Shown here piece after piece: positions 22,358-33,600 of a stretch of 64,000 nt of DNA. The stretch covers positions 41,176,051 to 41,240,050 of the forward strand of contig NC_133108.1 of the NCBI RefSeq assembly GCF_022965805.1. Reading direction: 5' to 3'. Below the pieces are notes generated by a model, which had not been told where the DNA came from, ran no database searches, and worked only from the letters and a program-made list of their open reading frames with translations. The DNA comes from Primulina eburnea (taxonomy: Eukaryota > Streptophyta > Magnoliopsida > Lamiales > Gesneriaceae). Both the position numbers and the translations under genes were made by a program. Each line of letters begins with the position of its first letter. Positions within the stretch are counted from its first letter, which is position 1.

Positions 22358-23117
22358 ATGTCCGCCTCCGTGAACTTCTCCCAGGATAAGGATGCACCCG
22401 TCGCCGACCCAGCTGCTAAAACTGTGAGCAATCATCCGTTCCGCAGAGTTTTATTGATTTTATGCTTCCATTATGATAATTTGTTCTGAGCAAAAGGCTT
22501 ACGTTTTTCATCCGAGAATCTGTTAATGATGTCGATTCTTTACCAGCGTTTGTGGGCCTTTGTTGTATCTGTGTCTAGTATTAAGTTGGGATGATTCTGG
22601 AGTAATTTCCTGAACAAGCTCTACTACTTTGAAGCTAAGATGTATTAAGGCATTATTTAGCGATTTTTGTACATATTTTGATAGTGGCATATCATGAAAA
22701 GATTTGATCCAAATTTTGAGTATACACATTTGAGTAGAAAAGTCATTACATATTTTTTAAACTCTCAGAAGATTCAAAATTTCGGTTTAAATTTCGAGGA
22801 AAGTTTTGAGTGTACCTGAGACTATCGCATTTGCTGGTGGTGTGTTGTAGGTAAGAGTGATGATTAAGGGGAGGGTTCAGGGTGTATTCTACAGAGATTG
22901 GACAATTAACAATGCCAATGAATTGGGGCTCAAGGGTTGGGTTCGGAACAGGAGAGATGGCTCTGTGGAAGCTCTGTTTTCAGGGATCCCGGATAAGGTT
23001 GCGGAGATGGAGCAGCGTTGCCGAAGAGGCCCACCAGATGCCATGGTCACTGCTTTCCAGGTCTTCCCGAGTACCGATGATCCCGGAACCTCGTTTCAGC
23101 TTAAACCAACTGTGTAA
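22358..23117 (+). CDS. Acylphosphatase
   Basis: Exon 1 22358-22423 (MSASVNFSQDKDAPVADPAAKT) and exon 2 22851-23117, with a GT-AG intron (GTGAGC…TTGTAG), give 110 residues. The core has KGRVQGVFYRDW, with the phosphate-binding loop and catalytic Arg of acylphosphatases, then GWVRNRRDGSVEALFSG with the catalytic Asn and the RRGPP turn. The enzyme hydrolyses acyl-phosphates such as 1,3-bisphosphoglycerate in the cytosol. The frame is also open upstream of the chosen Met to 21923, so an N-terminal extension (for example a targeting peptide) is possible, but that stretch is low-complexity Leu/Pro/Phe-rich, so I chose the Met at 22358. No damage seen. Confidence 0.92.
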
Positions 23118-24078
23118 TCAAATGTGGGTCTTTTGCCTTGAGCATTGTGAGATCGATCATCATGAGTCTGTTTCACTAGTGGACTAGACCGATTTATGAA
23201 AATTTAAAGGATTTCGTGTGTTAATGTGATAATAGAAGTGATCGTGTAATAATAAATCTTGAAAATATTTCATATATCTAAAATGGAGTGGATGTACTTG
23301 GGTGTCATCACATTCTCCCGGTTGAGTTTCTTTCTGGTATGACATAGTTAGGAAAATTTTCATTTTGTTAATGAGATGCTAGCATTAAAACAGCCAATGA
23401 ACATTTATTCTTACATGTGAGATTAATAAATTTTTCATAGAAACCCCACTTGTAATGATAAATGTGCCAAACTGCCAATGAACATTTATTCTTATATGTG
23501 AGATTAATACTTGTGTGAGACGGTCTCACGGGTCATATTTGTGAGACCGAACTTTTAATTGGATCATCCATAAAAAAGTATTATCTTTTATGCTAAGAGT
23601 ATTACTTTTTATTGTGAATATGAGTAGGATTGACCCGTAGGATCCGTAAGACGGTCTCACATGAGACACATTCTTCATAGAAACCCACTTGTAAGGATAA
23701 CTGCCTACCATTGGATGCATTTTTAGGGTAGAATGAAATTTTCTAGTGTTTCAATATGATATTTCCTTTGCAAGCACATGCAAATCCAGAAAGAGGCAAG
23801 TGGGAACACAATGTTATTTACACAGCTAAAACCCAAGATTCATATGATCTTTAATTTGGCTCGTTGAAAAATTGAAACATATTAACCAAAAAACCACACA
23901 AATTTTATCATACCGTCAGCTCAAAGGCTTTAAAAAATATAATGATTTATGGATTAAAATAAATTGATGAAAATCAATGTGTTCTATTACAAAATGTACA
24001 TGAAGTTCTGTCCAAATTAAGATTGTTGTACAGAAGAACTGAACAAACATAGAAACAAATACTAAGAACTGCAGATTC
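23118..24078. repeat. Duplicated flank carrying a palindrome-ended element
   Basis: A unit of about 80 bases (CAATGAACATTTATTCTTA… to …GAAACCCCACTTGTAATGAT) occurs at about 23393-23455 and again at 23473-23700. The second copy is split by a palindrome-ended element at about 23510-23670 (CTTGTGTGAGACGGTCTCAC to CTCACATGAGACAC). The unsplit first copy shows the pre-insertion sequence. The rest of the stretch is empty. Confidence 0.75.
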
Positions 24079-26024
24079 TCATTTTACCTCTGAGCAGTTG
24101 TTTGCACCCACGGGTTCTCTCAAACAGGTCGATATTGCCATGACTGCGGCATTGATAGACGCGTCCTCTCCCTGCTCAAAATCAAGATTATTTTAATAAT
24201 GGTAAAAGTTCATAGTACTAATGTGACTTGAGGAACTTTGACCTTTTCTCTCCAGTAAAATATGTTCCCGTATTTCCCGGCTAATCGGCTCCAGAAACTG
24301 CGTGGTATGTCTAAATCCACCGAAGCTCCGACATTGAAGTTTAATATGTTTCCTGGTTGAATAATAATGACCATAAACATAAAAGTTGAAATTGTGGAAG
24401 ATGAGAAAAATATTGGTTTAGGCCTCTACCGAAGGTGGGATCAGCCACGAATACAATTGTATTATCATCCACGCTCCAGTAATTTTTTATCGCTAGACCT
24501 GTGGCAAAAAGGTGAAAGGTTGGATCTCATATCCAGAAAAAAGAGACACTTGGATGTTCGATATCACGTCCCACGTTGCATTAGAGAAGGGACATGGATA
24601 GATTCATGAGAAAATACAATGAACTCTTCTCACAGTTTAGGTCCATCATTTTCCAAGAGTACTAAGAATATGGATTAGATGCTAGCAAAACCCTTTGGAT
24701 AGAGTTTCATTTGGCGCAAGATTCTACCTATGTTGGTGTCATCTCTTGAACATCTCATCGTCAATAGATCATGTGCTAGGTGGTGATGAAGTTGTCTCCT
24801 TTTTCAGGACTGGTGATGGTGATATCTTATTCCATATCGAGTTGTCGGGGTGTAGCATATAGATATATTATAAAGATGAAAACTCTCCTAATAATTTGGG
24901 AAAATCATTTTAGCGAAGCTCATTCTGTAAAGTGTCATTTGTGTGAGAACGATATAAATAAATCCTGTCATGTTTCAAATCCTACACAATTAGAAACTCC
25001 GAATATTCGATGTCATACCAGGAGTATTAGGATAATTCTGAGCCAAAACTCGCAACTTATATCCTGTATCCTTTTCAAGGGCATCAATCTCCAGGGCTAT
25101 TCTGTTCTTCTGCAAATGAAATCGAACAATATGATAGTATTTAGCGTTGCATCTCATTCATGCATGATTTCTGAGCCATTTGACAGAACTATTATACAAA
25201 CAAAAGGTTAACTCTTCAGGAAATGTCTTAAAGATTCAATCGAAACTAGCAGAAAACATGTCAAAAATCCGAAAATAGAATTTAATCGAGAAACGATTCA
25301 TAAAAAACGACACCTGACCATCTGAAAGGAAGCCAGCAACATCAATAACCGTTGTAAACACGTTAGGGAGCAATTCAGGCTTGTTCACCCCTACTTTTCC
25401 GTCAGCAAATCCTACTCCTACAGAGTGTAAATCATTTTGCACAATTAAAACACCAACAATAATATATGCATTTGTATAGTGCAGTAAATTGAAGATCGAA
25501 TAGAAATGAGCACTTCTAAGTTTTTCTACGTATGGAAACTTATAGATAAGCTACCCTCAAGAATTTAGTGTTAATAATTTTTTTTTATATGTTTTACATG
25601 AAATTCCGACTTAAGAAAAAGGAACAATTTTTGTCATGAATCAATTTCATTCGTTTGCATCATATTTATTGTCTCATTATGTAATTATAGTTAATGTTAT
25701 ACGCTTTGGGTTATTCGTAAAACCATTATAAAAGGTAACAAAATTCAACAAAACTTAAAGATAATTCAGCATACCACCAAATTTAAAGAATTTAAGCTCG
25801 GGCATGGAGTGACGAAAGCACTTACCTGTGAGGGAGAGAGAAAGAGCCAAAGATCCAGACAGCAAGAAATTCAAAGATTTCGGTGGGATACGAGGAACCC
25901 ATTTCGGAATTTGTTGTTTGATGTTGCAAGAAAGTGATGCTGCCTTGGATTTTGCCCAGACAGGGAGAAGGATTTGTCCAAATGCGAGGGATGAAGACGG
26001 ATGCTGCAGAAGATAAGCAGCCAT
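24079..26024 (-). CDS. Plastid TPM-domain-like protein (TLP18.3/Psb32-like)
   Basis: Six exons read leftwards: 26024-25826, 25417-25314, 25109-25019, 24498-24430, 24352-24243 and 24171-24079, all with GT-AG introns and frames that join exactly to 221 residues ending NNCSEVK. The N-terminus is Ser/Leu/Lys-rich with few acidic residues, then a hydrophobic stretch FLLSGSLALSLSLTG (about residues 53-67), which suggests a chloroplast transit peptide plus membrane or lumen-targeting segment. The mature part has VIDVAGFLSDGQ, LEIDALEKDTGYKLRVLAQN, FVADPTFGN and IPRSFWSRLAGKYGN, a layout like TPM-domain proteins of the thylakoid that act in photosystem II upkeep. The family assignment is by resemblance; the exact orthologue is not known to me. 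No lesion seen. Confidence 0.82.
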
Positions 26025-26189
26025 TGGACGGCTTACAAAAACTTAGAAATCTTGATTCGGTATTTATTTATTTATTTATTTTTGAAATTTGCATTTGATT
26101 TTTAAAAATATGATAAACTTATACAAAGTATAAAGATTGAAAAAAAGAAATAATTTTATTTTTCTACCAAAAAAAACCATTCACTTAAT

Positions 26190-26420
26190 ACTAGCTTGTT
26201 AGTTATATTTTTTGAAGAGTAAAACTTGTAATTTTATTATGAAGTAGTAAGATCGTTCATTATAAGGTCTATCAACCAAAAGAAAAATTCCCAAGACCCC
26301 AAACAAAACGAGATTCAAAAGAAATAACAAAAGAAGCAAGGTTGTGTGCAACAACATTCTCAATCGATGAACATGACTCAGATTGGTTTTATATTGTCCG
26401 CCCAAGAACCTCTTGATATC
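26190..26420 (-). mobile_element. LINE 3' end, RNase H tail remnant
   Basis: In broken frames the minus strand carries ENVVAHNLASF, SFESRFVWGLGNF and a following LIMNDL-like tail, typical of the RNase H C-terminus of plant LINEs. It is degraded, with several stops. Confidence 0.6.
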
Positions 26421-27260
26421 CAATGCAATTGCACTTGTATAACTCAGCATGTTAGTTATGTTAATCGTGTGATTTTTCTCCCAACTTATTTACAAATTTG
26501 CAGCAATTGTCTTATTCTTACTTATAATTTGCTAACCTTACCTAATTTTAATGTTAAATTTGTTTGAAAATCAATCAAAATTTTCAAGATCTGTTTTAAT
26601 AATTATATATATTAATAAAATGTTAATATTTTAATGCAAATTATATGTAGTTCAACAGATATAATTTTTTTTTTTTTTTGAAATTTAGGTCATAGATTCA
26701 ATTGAATCATTTAAATATAAATTAAATGAATTATAAAAAAACATCATAGTATATGCGAAACTAACAATAATTTAACTCAAATGGTTCGACTCCTGATCAT
26801 GGCTCCGTCCATAAATACCCCAATAGCCTTCAAAGATCCACGCTTTCATTTCCAGTTTCTTGGTAGGGTTCTAAACTCTACCGATTATCTGTGAACCCAA
26901 TTTCATTCTCCGAACCGACAATTGCATATAAAAACCCTAAATTTGTGATATTTTACGGCAAGGTGATATAATTGATGCAATTCGTTTTCGTGGATCAGCA
27001 ACTTCAAGTTTGCGGGACTCGGTAGACTCGGAGAACTGCATTTCTGGTAAGTATTCCGTAATTCACGCAAGCTTACTTGCATTAACACAATATGTGTGTA
27101 AACTCTGGGCCATTTGGGTTTCATGGCTGTTCATAGGAGGACATGGATGGAATGTGTATATTTGTGTCCTAGTTCTGCTGTGGCGGTTTTTGGATTTACG
27201 AGGTTAGTGTTTTTGAGTTATTGGAGTTGAATAAGACCATAGTGATTGGGGAATTTGAAT
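26421..27260. promoter_or_regulatory. Upstream region and probable 5' UTR of TAF8
   Basis: The stretch before 26800 is AT-rich and empty. From about 26820 it becomes leader-like, with AAACCCTA near 26933. A GTAAGT donor at 27047 suggests a 5'-UTR intron ending before the ATG at 27261; the acceptor is uncertain. Confidence 0.4.
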
Positions 27261-28364
27261 ATGAACGGTGGAGGTGAAGTAGATGGAAAGAGAGATGACC
27301 AAGGTCCGATAATTCGATCGGGCACCAACAAATTTGGCCGAGCGATTTCAAGAATTTTTGTGGCGCAGATGTGTGAGAGTATTGGTTTTCAAGGAGTCAA
27401 CGAATCTGCTCTTGATTCCCTTGCTGGAATTGTGATTAGGTACATCAGTGACTTGGGGAAAACTGCAAAATTTCATGCAAATTTGGCTGGTAGGGCAGAG
27501 TGCAATGTCTTTGATGTCATTCAAGGATTAGTGGATTTGGGCTCGTCACAAGGATTTTCTGGTGTTTCTGAGCCCCGGAATGATTGTGTAATTAGTTCTG
27601 GTCCTATCAAAGAGCTCGAGGAGTATGTGGTGTTTGCGGAGGAGATACCTTTTGCTCAGACAGTTCCACAGTTTCCTGTGATCAGGGGACGGAAAATGAT
27701 ACCAAGTTTCTCGCAAATGGGTGAGACACCCAGTTCCAAGCATATACCAGTGTGGTTGCCAGCTTTTCCAGATCCTCACACATATATACAAACGCCTGTA
27801 TGGAATGAGAGGGGCACTGACCCTCGTACAGATATGATTGAGCTGGCAAGGCAGCGTAGAAAGGCAGAAAGTTCCTTGTTAAGCTTGCAGCAGCGGCTGG
27901 TGTGTAATGGGTCATTAGTGGCTGCAGCCTCAGCTGGAGATTTAGCCGAACCAGATGAGGTGGGGAAGTCTGAGTTTTTGGAAATTGATAAGCCGTCGCT
28001 GGATGGTGGGAGAAACTTGTTCCCGGTTGATGCACATGCTAAGCTTCCTGGTGAGTCACGCACAGAAAAGCGTGCCTCTTTATTGGAGACATTTGCTCCT
28101 GCTATAGAGGCGATGAAGGATGGGCTTGATTCTGGAAGTGATGGAGACAAGCTTCTTCCGCAGAGGAGGAAACCTATATTTCTGGAGTTGAAGGGTGGTA
28201 AAAAAATCTTTGGAGAATCACTTGATTTGAGGATTCAGAACAAGGCAGCTGCTAGAACTTCATCCTGGTTCGAACGTGAGGATGAAAAAGATGATAAGAA
28301 GAGGAGGGTTGAGTTTATACTCCGGAAGTCAATGGAAAACCAGCTAGAACTCCCTCAGTTGTAA
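27261..28364 (+). CDS. TAF8: Transcription initiation factor TFIID subunit 8
   Basis: A single uninterrupted exon encodes 367 residues starting MNGGGEVDGK. A bromodomain-associated histone fold spans about residues 24-100 (FGRAISRIFVAQMCESIGF … FDVIQGLVDLG). It is followed by the TAF8 C-terminal region with HIPVWLPAFPDPHTYIQTP, the conserved proline-rich motif, at about residues 160-178. TAF8 pairs through its histone fold with TAF10 inside TFIID, the core promoter recognition complex for RNA polymerase II, in the nucleus. I start at 27261; an in-frame TTG lies five codons upstream but is not a likely start. An intronless coding region is usual for plant TAF8 as I recall. No lesion seen. Confidence 0.93.
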   Translation: MNGGGEVDGKRDDQGPIIRSGTNKFGRAISRIFVAQMCESIGFQGVNESALDSLAGIVIRYISDLGKTAKFHANLAGRAECNVFDVIQGLVDLGSSQGFSGVSEPRNDCVISSGPIKELEEYVVFAEEIPFAQTVPQFPVIRGRKMIPSFSQMGETPSSKHIPVWLPAFPDPHTYIQTPVWNERGTDPRTDMIELARQRRKAESSLLSLQQRLVCNGSLVAAASAGDLAEPDEVGKSEFLEIDKPSLDGGRNLFPVDAHAKLPGESRTEKRASLLETFAPAIEAMKDGLDSGSDGDKLLPQRRKPIFLELKGGKKIFGESLDLRIQNKAAARTSSWFEREDEKDDKKRRVEFILRKSMENQLELPQL

Positions 28365-28981
28365 ATTTGTAATTCCCCACGTGACTTAGTCAAAGACAAT
28401 TTGCATACTCGAGCTCAAGAATATAGCAGTTGATTAGGTTAGTCTAACTAGAAAATGTAGTTAGTTGTGCTGGTGAATGTGATTAGAATCCACCTAGGTA
28501 TCGGACCTAATCTAAGACATTTTTCGAGAAAATTTAGTGTGTATTTTTAGTTTCTTCTGTAACTTAACATTATCATTTTTCCAAATTCCAATGAATTCAA
28601 ATGTATCTTTACTTGTTTATTTTATACATATTCGTGTACCCATTTTAATTGGTGCAGTTTCTCCGCATTTAGGAGGTGTAAACTTCATTCAGTCATCGTG
28701 TTACTGTATTTATTACAGAGCTGTACATTTCAAGTGTGAATGTTATGTAACATCGATGGTATGCGCGCTTAACTACGGTAAAATAGGAGTAATAGGTCTT
28801 CTCATTCTTTATACCCCGATCTGAAGGTTTTAGTAGATGAGCTATTGTTTTAGCTATAAGTTACTATCGTACTTGGGGGAATCTCTTGCCCGAAATTTCT
28901 CATCGTTAAATTATTGACTTCAATTCAATCAAAATCCAGCAGCACAAAGCATCTTTTTGTCTCAAAAACAGGATGTCATGC
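28365..28981. other. 3' flank of TAF8, otherwise nothing recognised
   Basis: Likely 3' UTR for the first hundred or so bases, then AT-rich spacer. Confidence 0.4.
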
Positions 28982-30690
28982 AGGAAAAGGAAATGGCGAG
29001 CCGTTCTGTTTCCATTACCAGGTTGTTTTCTCGTTATTTCATGATTTTTATATTTGTTGCTTAATCTTACGGAAGGCAATCACCTGATATTTTAATTTAT
29101 TTCTACAGTTACTTGCAAACTGGTTGATCTAGATGCACATTTGCTTGGAGAAGAGGTAGATTAGTTGAGTTGTCATTTTTTTCTTTGTATTTTGGATTGA
29201 AGTTTTGATTGACGTTTATGTGATTTTCCTTTTTGATTAAAGATTTGTATGTTTGTTAATTCTGTATAATATAGTGCGGCGAGCTTAACATTTACTCAAA
29301 CATTGTGATCACATGAAATATGACTTTATGAATACTATATGATTTTCTTTTCCACGTGCATACAAAAGTTTGAATGTACTCATTTAAAGAAAACTAAGAG
29401 AATTGAGCATACAGAATCATTCAGTACTCAGATTGTTTGCGGAGACGGTTTTGTAGAGTCATCATGTGTGCATTTTATTATACTTAGGATGCAGCTTCTG
29501 ATGGGGTAAAAATTATTTTTGATTTTCCTCATGTGCAAACTCTCAGAAATTTCCCCAAGGATGAGATATTTTAAAAAGTTGTCATGGTTAGATTAGATTC
29601 AATTATTCTACTCGACGAAAAGGAAGACCAGTCACCATCAGCCAATGCTCTCTATACCATCAAGTATTTGTATGAAGCAGGTGCAAGAGTAATCATAGTG
29701 GGCAGCTGGAGTGAGACTGCCATTTCTAGGTTTCCTTCGGGAGCATATCCTTCAACAGAATCTGTAGCAGGTATACATTTCTTTTGTGCTGGTCAGTATG
29801 CATTTCAGATTATCCATCGTCAGTACTTGAACTCAAAGTTGTTCCAGTGAAATTTTCTGGAAGATACACTCATTCTGGTGTGGAAGAGAGTAAAGATTAT
29901 GACATTATTCTGCTCGAAAGTCTATTCTACTTGAAAGGAAAACTGGCTAACTGTTCAATGTTTGCCAAAGAACTTGCAACCAGTGTTGATATTGTTGTTA
30001 AGAGGCCTTTTCTCAGTCTCACAAAATTCTAGCTTTAACTCTTGGTATTGCTTCCTTTTGCCCTGCCTATGTTTCTGGATTTTATTTTGAGGAAGGCCTC
30101 TATAAGCTCAAGAAACTCATTTGGACCAGTGAAAGTCCCCATATGGCTATCGTAAGATTATAATTTTGCTCAATAATTTGTTTGAACTGCAACTGGATGA
30201 ATTTTTCTGATAAATTATGTAGCAAAAAATTAAGGATTTGGTATTATCTCTGGGCAGTTGTGTACCGTTAATTTCTAGGATAAAATTTTGTAGTTTCATT
30301 TTTCTTAGACTGATAGGCTATAAATAGTGTGCCATCATTCATTTATAAGTAAGATATAAAGTAATAAAGCCAGTATATATATTTATGTTCTCCTTTTTCA
30401 TTATAAATATAGACTCTCTTAATTGGCTCTTTCTTGAATTTTTTGGTCTCTTATTTATGGTGCTTCAATTTTATGTGAAGATAGGAGGAGGTAACCTTGC
30501 AGACAAAGCAGTTACCCTGCAGATTTTAGCTTCTACGTGTGATGGTTTAGTTTTTTTGGGAGTCTGGCCTTTCAGATAATGCATTCCCTTGGAGTGCCTG
30601 TTCCGATGGAATATGTGGAGCTTGTCACGTCAAAAGATTCTATCAGTATTGCGGGCGTAGCACATTATAAATTGTTTTTATCTTTGCAGG
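28982..30690 (+). pseudogene. Phosphoglycerate-kinase-like pseudogene
   Basis: Exon-like pieces are 29547-29770, 29809-30151 and 30481-30690, and perhaps a leader exon near 29111-29156 (TCKLVDLDAHLLGEE). They encode PGK-like blocks: VVMVRLDSIILLDEKEDQ, GARVIIVGSWSE, KVVPVKFSGRYTHSG, LALTLGIASFCPAYVSGF and IIGGGNLADKAVTLQILAS. Lesions include an in-frame TAA at 29572, a one-base loss near 30003 (frame lost at VKR/EAFSQ) and another near 30558. The gap between the first two main pieces is only 38 bases, too short for a normal plant intron. PGK converts 1,3-bisphosphoglycerate to 3-phosphoglycerate, but the divergent sequence suggests a PGK-related paralogue rather than the glycolytic enzyme. 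Non-functional as read. Confidence 0.72.
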
Positions 30691-33600
30691 CGTAGCCCTT
30701 TCATGTAGGCTGGAATATCGCTTTGCGATCCAATGCTTCCTTTGTTGTTGATGTTGGAAGTGGTGATCTTCCTGTGACCAAGTTTTTCGAATAACAAAAA
30801 ATTAATACCTGAACAGTTTTTTGTTTGCTTCCACGTCTCCCGTGACTACTCCTTGCCCAAATGTGCATAAACTCAACATGAAATAAAAATCCAAGCACCA
30901 CCTTTACTGTTATCCTTTGGTATCATATGGTTGGCTAAAAAACTGTACTCGCATATGATACCAATCTATGAAGCATTTTCAGAGATCTTCTTCATGCTTC
31001 TGTCCTACGATGTCAGAATACAAAAACTAATGGTTTCTTTCAAATTTGAATTTTTTGTTTAGGTCTACATTTCATGCATGTTTGCATTAATAATTCCGAG
31101 TCAAACAACATTTAGACTTAAAAAATAACAGAAATTTCTGGTGAAACTTTTGCAGTTTGTCTACTATCTATGACCCCAGAACCTCCTTGTCCTCACCAAC
31201 CACTATATTAATCGGTTTGAAACTCGAGGGTGTCTATAATGCCATATCACAGAAGGATGCGGATAGGTTCTGTTTCGGTCCATTTTTTTTCTTGCCTTCT
31301 GTGTTAGTTACAGAACCTATCCGCATCCTCCCATTATTGCATATGTCCTACTTGGTCATGGATTGATTTCAAGCAAATTGCATACTTCATAGTTTGTCTT
31401 TGCAACTACATCACCATGTCCAGACCAAGTGAGGGATTTTTTTTTAAAAAAAAAAATACCATAGACATGCCAAACTATTAGATGCTTACAAGACATATGA
31501 GGGCAGAATGGATTAATTTGCGAAAAAATAAGTTAATCATGCCACTCTCTCTTTGAAGGAATCTCTAAATTATTGTTTGATCAATTTCAGTCAACAAGTT
31601 TGTGGTAATAAATTATATGCTCAAGGAAGTAAAGATAGTAAATTATGGTTGGAAGATTGCACGCAATGGTTTGTTTATGTTTGGAATGACAAGAAGAACT
31701 AAAGATATGAATTTTCTTGGGTTAGAGATAAATGCAAAGGTCTTTTATCCTCTCTGAACATATTCGTTCCTGAAAGTCTGAGTTGTGAACTTACTGGGCT
31801 CTGGATATATTTCATCTAGTAGATCATTGTCTTAATAACATTCATCAACTGCGCATCCAAAATATGTAAGCAGTTCATTCCTGCCAAATTTAGTAATGGC
31901 TTATCATGTGATTTCCTTAAATATCGACAATAAAGTTTTTGGTCTTCAAACAATACTCGGGTATACTTTTGACTCTATGCACTCTCATAGTTTAAAATAC
32001 AAAGAGAAAGAAGATGTTTTTACAGGAATATATGGCGAAAACTGTATGAGAATCAAGATGAATTGACCATGACTATGAAGGTCAATCTTGCTCGTGTAGG
32101 TATGCGAGGTTGTAATATCACGATTTGGACAAGTTTCACTATTCCATGCATTTGAGAAATATGCTTAAATTGAAGCCTTTGTTTTCTTGGAAAATTTTAA
32201 AAAAATGTCGGTTAAGACCTGATCTTTTTAAGAATCCCTAGCACTAGGAAAACCATAGATGCTAGTGGTCTCAGTCTTCACAATCTTGGAAAAAAGCTAA
32301 TGAGTGGAGACATCACTATGACTAATTTACAAAGTTGCGAGGTTCAAATTTTTTGAAAAAAAAAAAGCTCAAGGAAAGCAGTTAAGATTTTGGTTCAATT
32401 AATTTATTTTCAAGTTTGTTGTGTTAAGGACTATGTTTAGCTCCCACTTTGAATAAATGCCTATCTTTTTTCCTTTCATTAACTTCAAAATAGTTCTTGG
32501 CTTTGTCAAGATTGACCGTCGAAATCTGTCACAAAACAATTCAGTGTCATGGTTTCGAATTGATGCGAGTTTCAGCTAAAAATAAATTTATATAGATATT
32601 CCTATTCCTATTTAGAAATTAGAACATACCAAGATAACCTGGTTGTTGAATCCACTTTACTTAATCAATTTATAAGGTAAGTGGCTCAGTGTTCTTTTTT
32701 TTTTCCTTCTCTGTTTTGAGACCTGTCTTTCGAATTCAAGAATTTGCATTGAGTCACACCAATCCTCAAATTTAAAGTCCTTGGTTCAATCGTTCCAGTT
32801 AATATAATTTATTTCTTCTACAAAATGCGGAAGAGGAACAATAAACTCCAAAGTGATCAATTTGCATTTGTATAATGAATAGTTACATTTTTCAAAATAA
32901 TAAATTATTGCTATAATATTATTTAAGAGTTCATTATATACAATCAACTTGCATTTGTATAATGAATCATTTTCAAAATTTACATTTTCAACAAATTATT
33001 TAACAACTTGTTATTAAAATCAATTTAAACAATGAGAAAATAAGATTTACTTGCAATAATTTATTACATTCTTATTACTAGTAGACTGGTACATACATTG
33101 TCCCATGTGCATACAATATAAATATTTCCCTATCAAAATATACTCATCAGAAATTTTAATATATTCATCATTTACAATTAAATTTAATTATAATTTTATG
33201 ATAAATTTTGTTTGTCGCAATTGAACGTTCCAAGAATGTGCAATGTTATCTATACAACAAATATCTTCTATATATATATAAAATTTTTATACAAAAATCT
33301 ATATTATATATACTTATTATTAGGTTTGAAACACTTAATATAATCAACTATATGATCTATATTATATCTCGTCAAATTAAAAATAATACGAAAATTTCAG
33401 ATTAACGATTGCTGTCATGTGAGGATAATGAGTGAGAGGAGAATTAGGAAGTTTTTTTAATGATGAATTTACTTTTTGTACTTACATTATTAAATATCTT
33501 GGAAGAATGATTAGAATAAATATGAACATCCATCAAAAGTAAGGGCTTATACATTATAAAATAGTAAAAATATATTATATATTTACTTTATTATTATATA

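Noticed and set aside
24780..25211. 143-codon plus-strand frame
   Set aside because: Lies antisense across an exon and introns of the TPM-like gene; no recognisable protein features.
27546..28150. Minus-strand open frames inside TAF8
   Set aside because: Antisense shadows of the TAF8 exon.
33068..33120. Possible inverted Helitron 3' end (ACTAGTAGACTGG on plus)
   Set aside because: Has a CTAGT-like end on the minus strand but no clear hairpin or partner 5' end.
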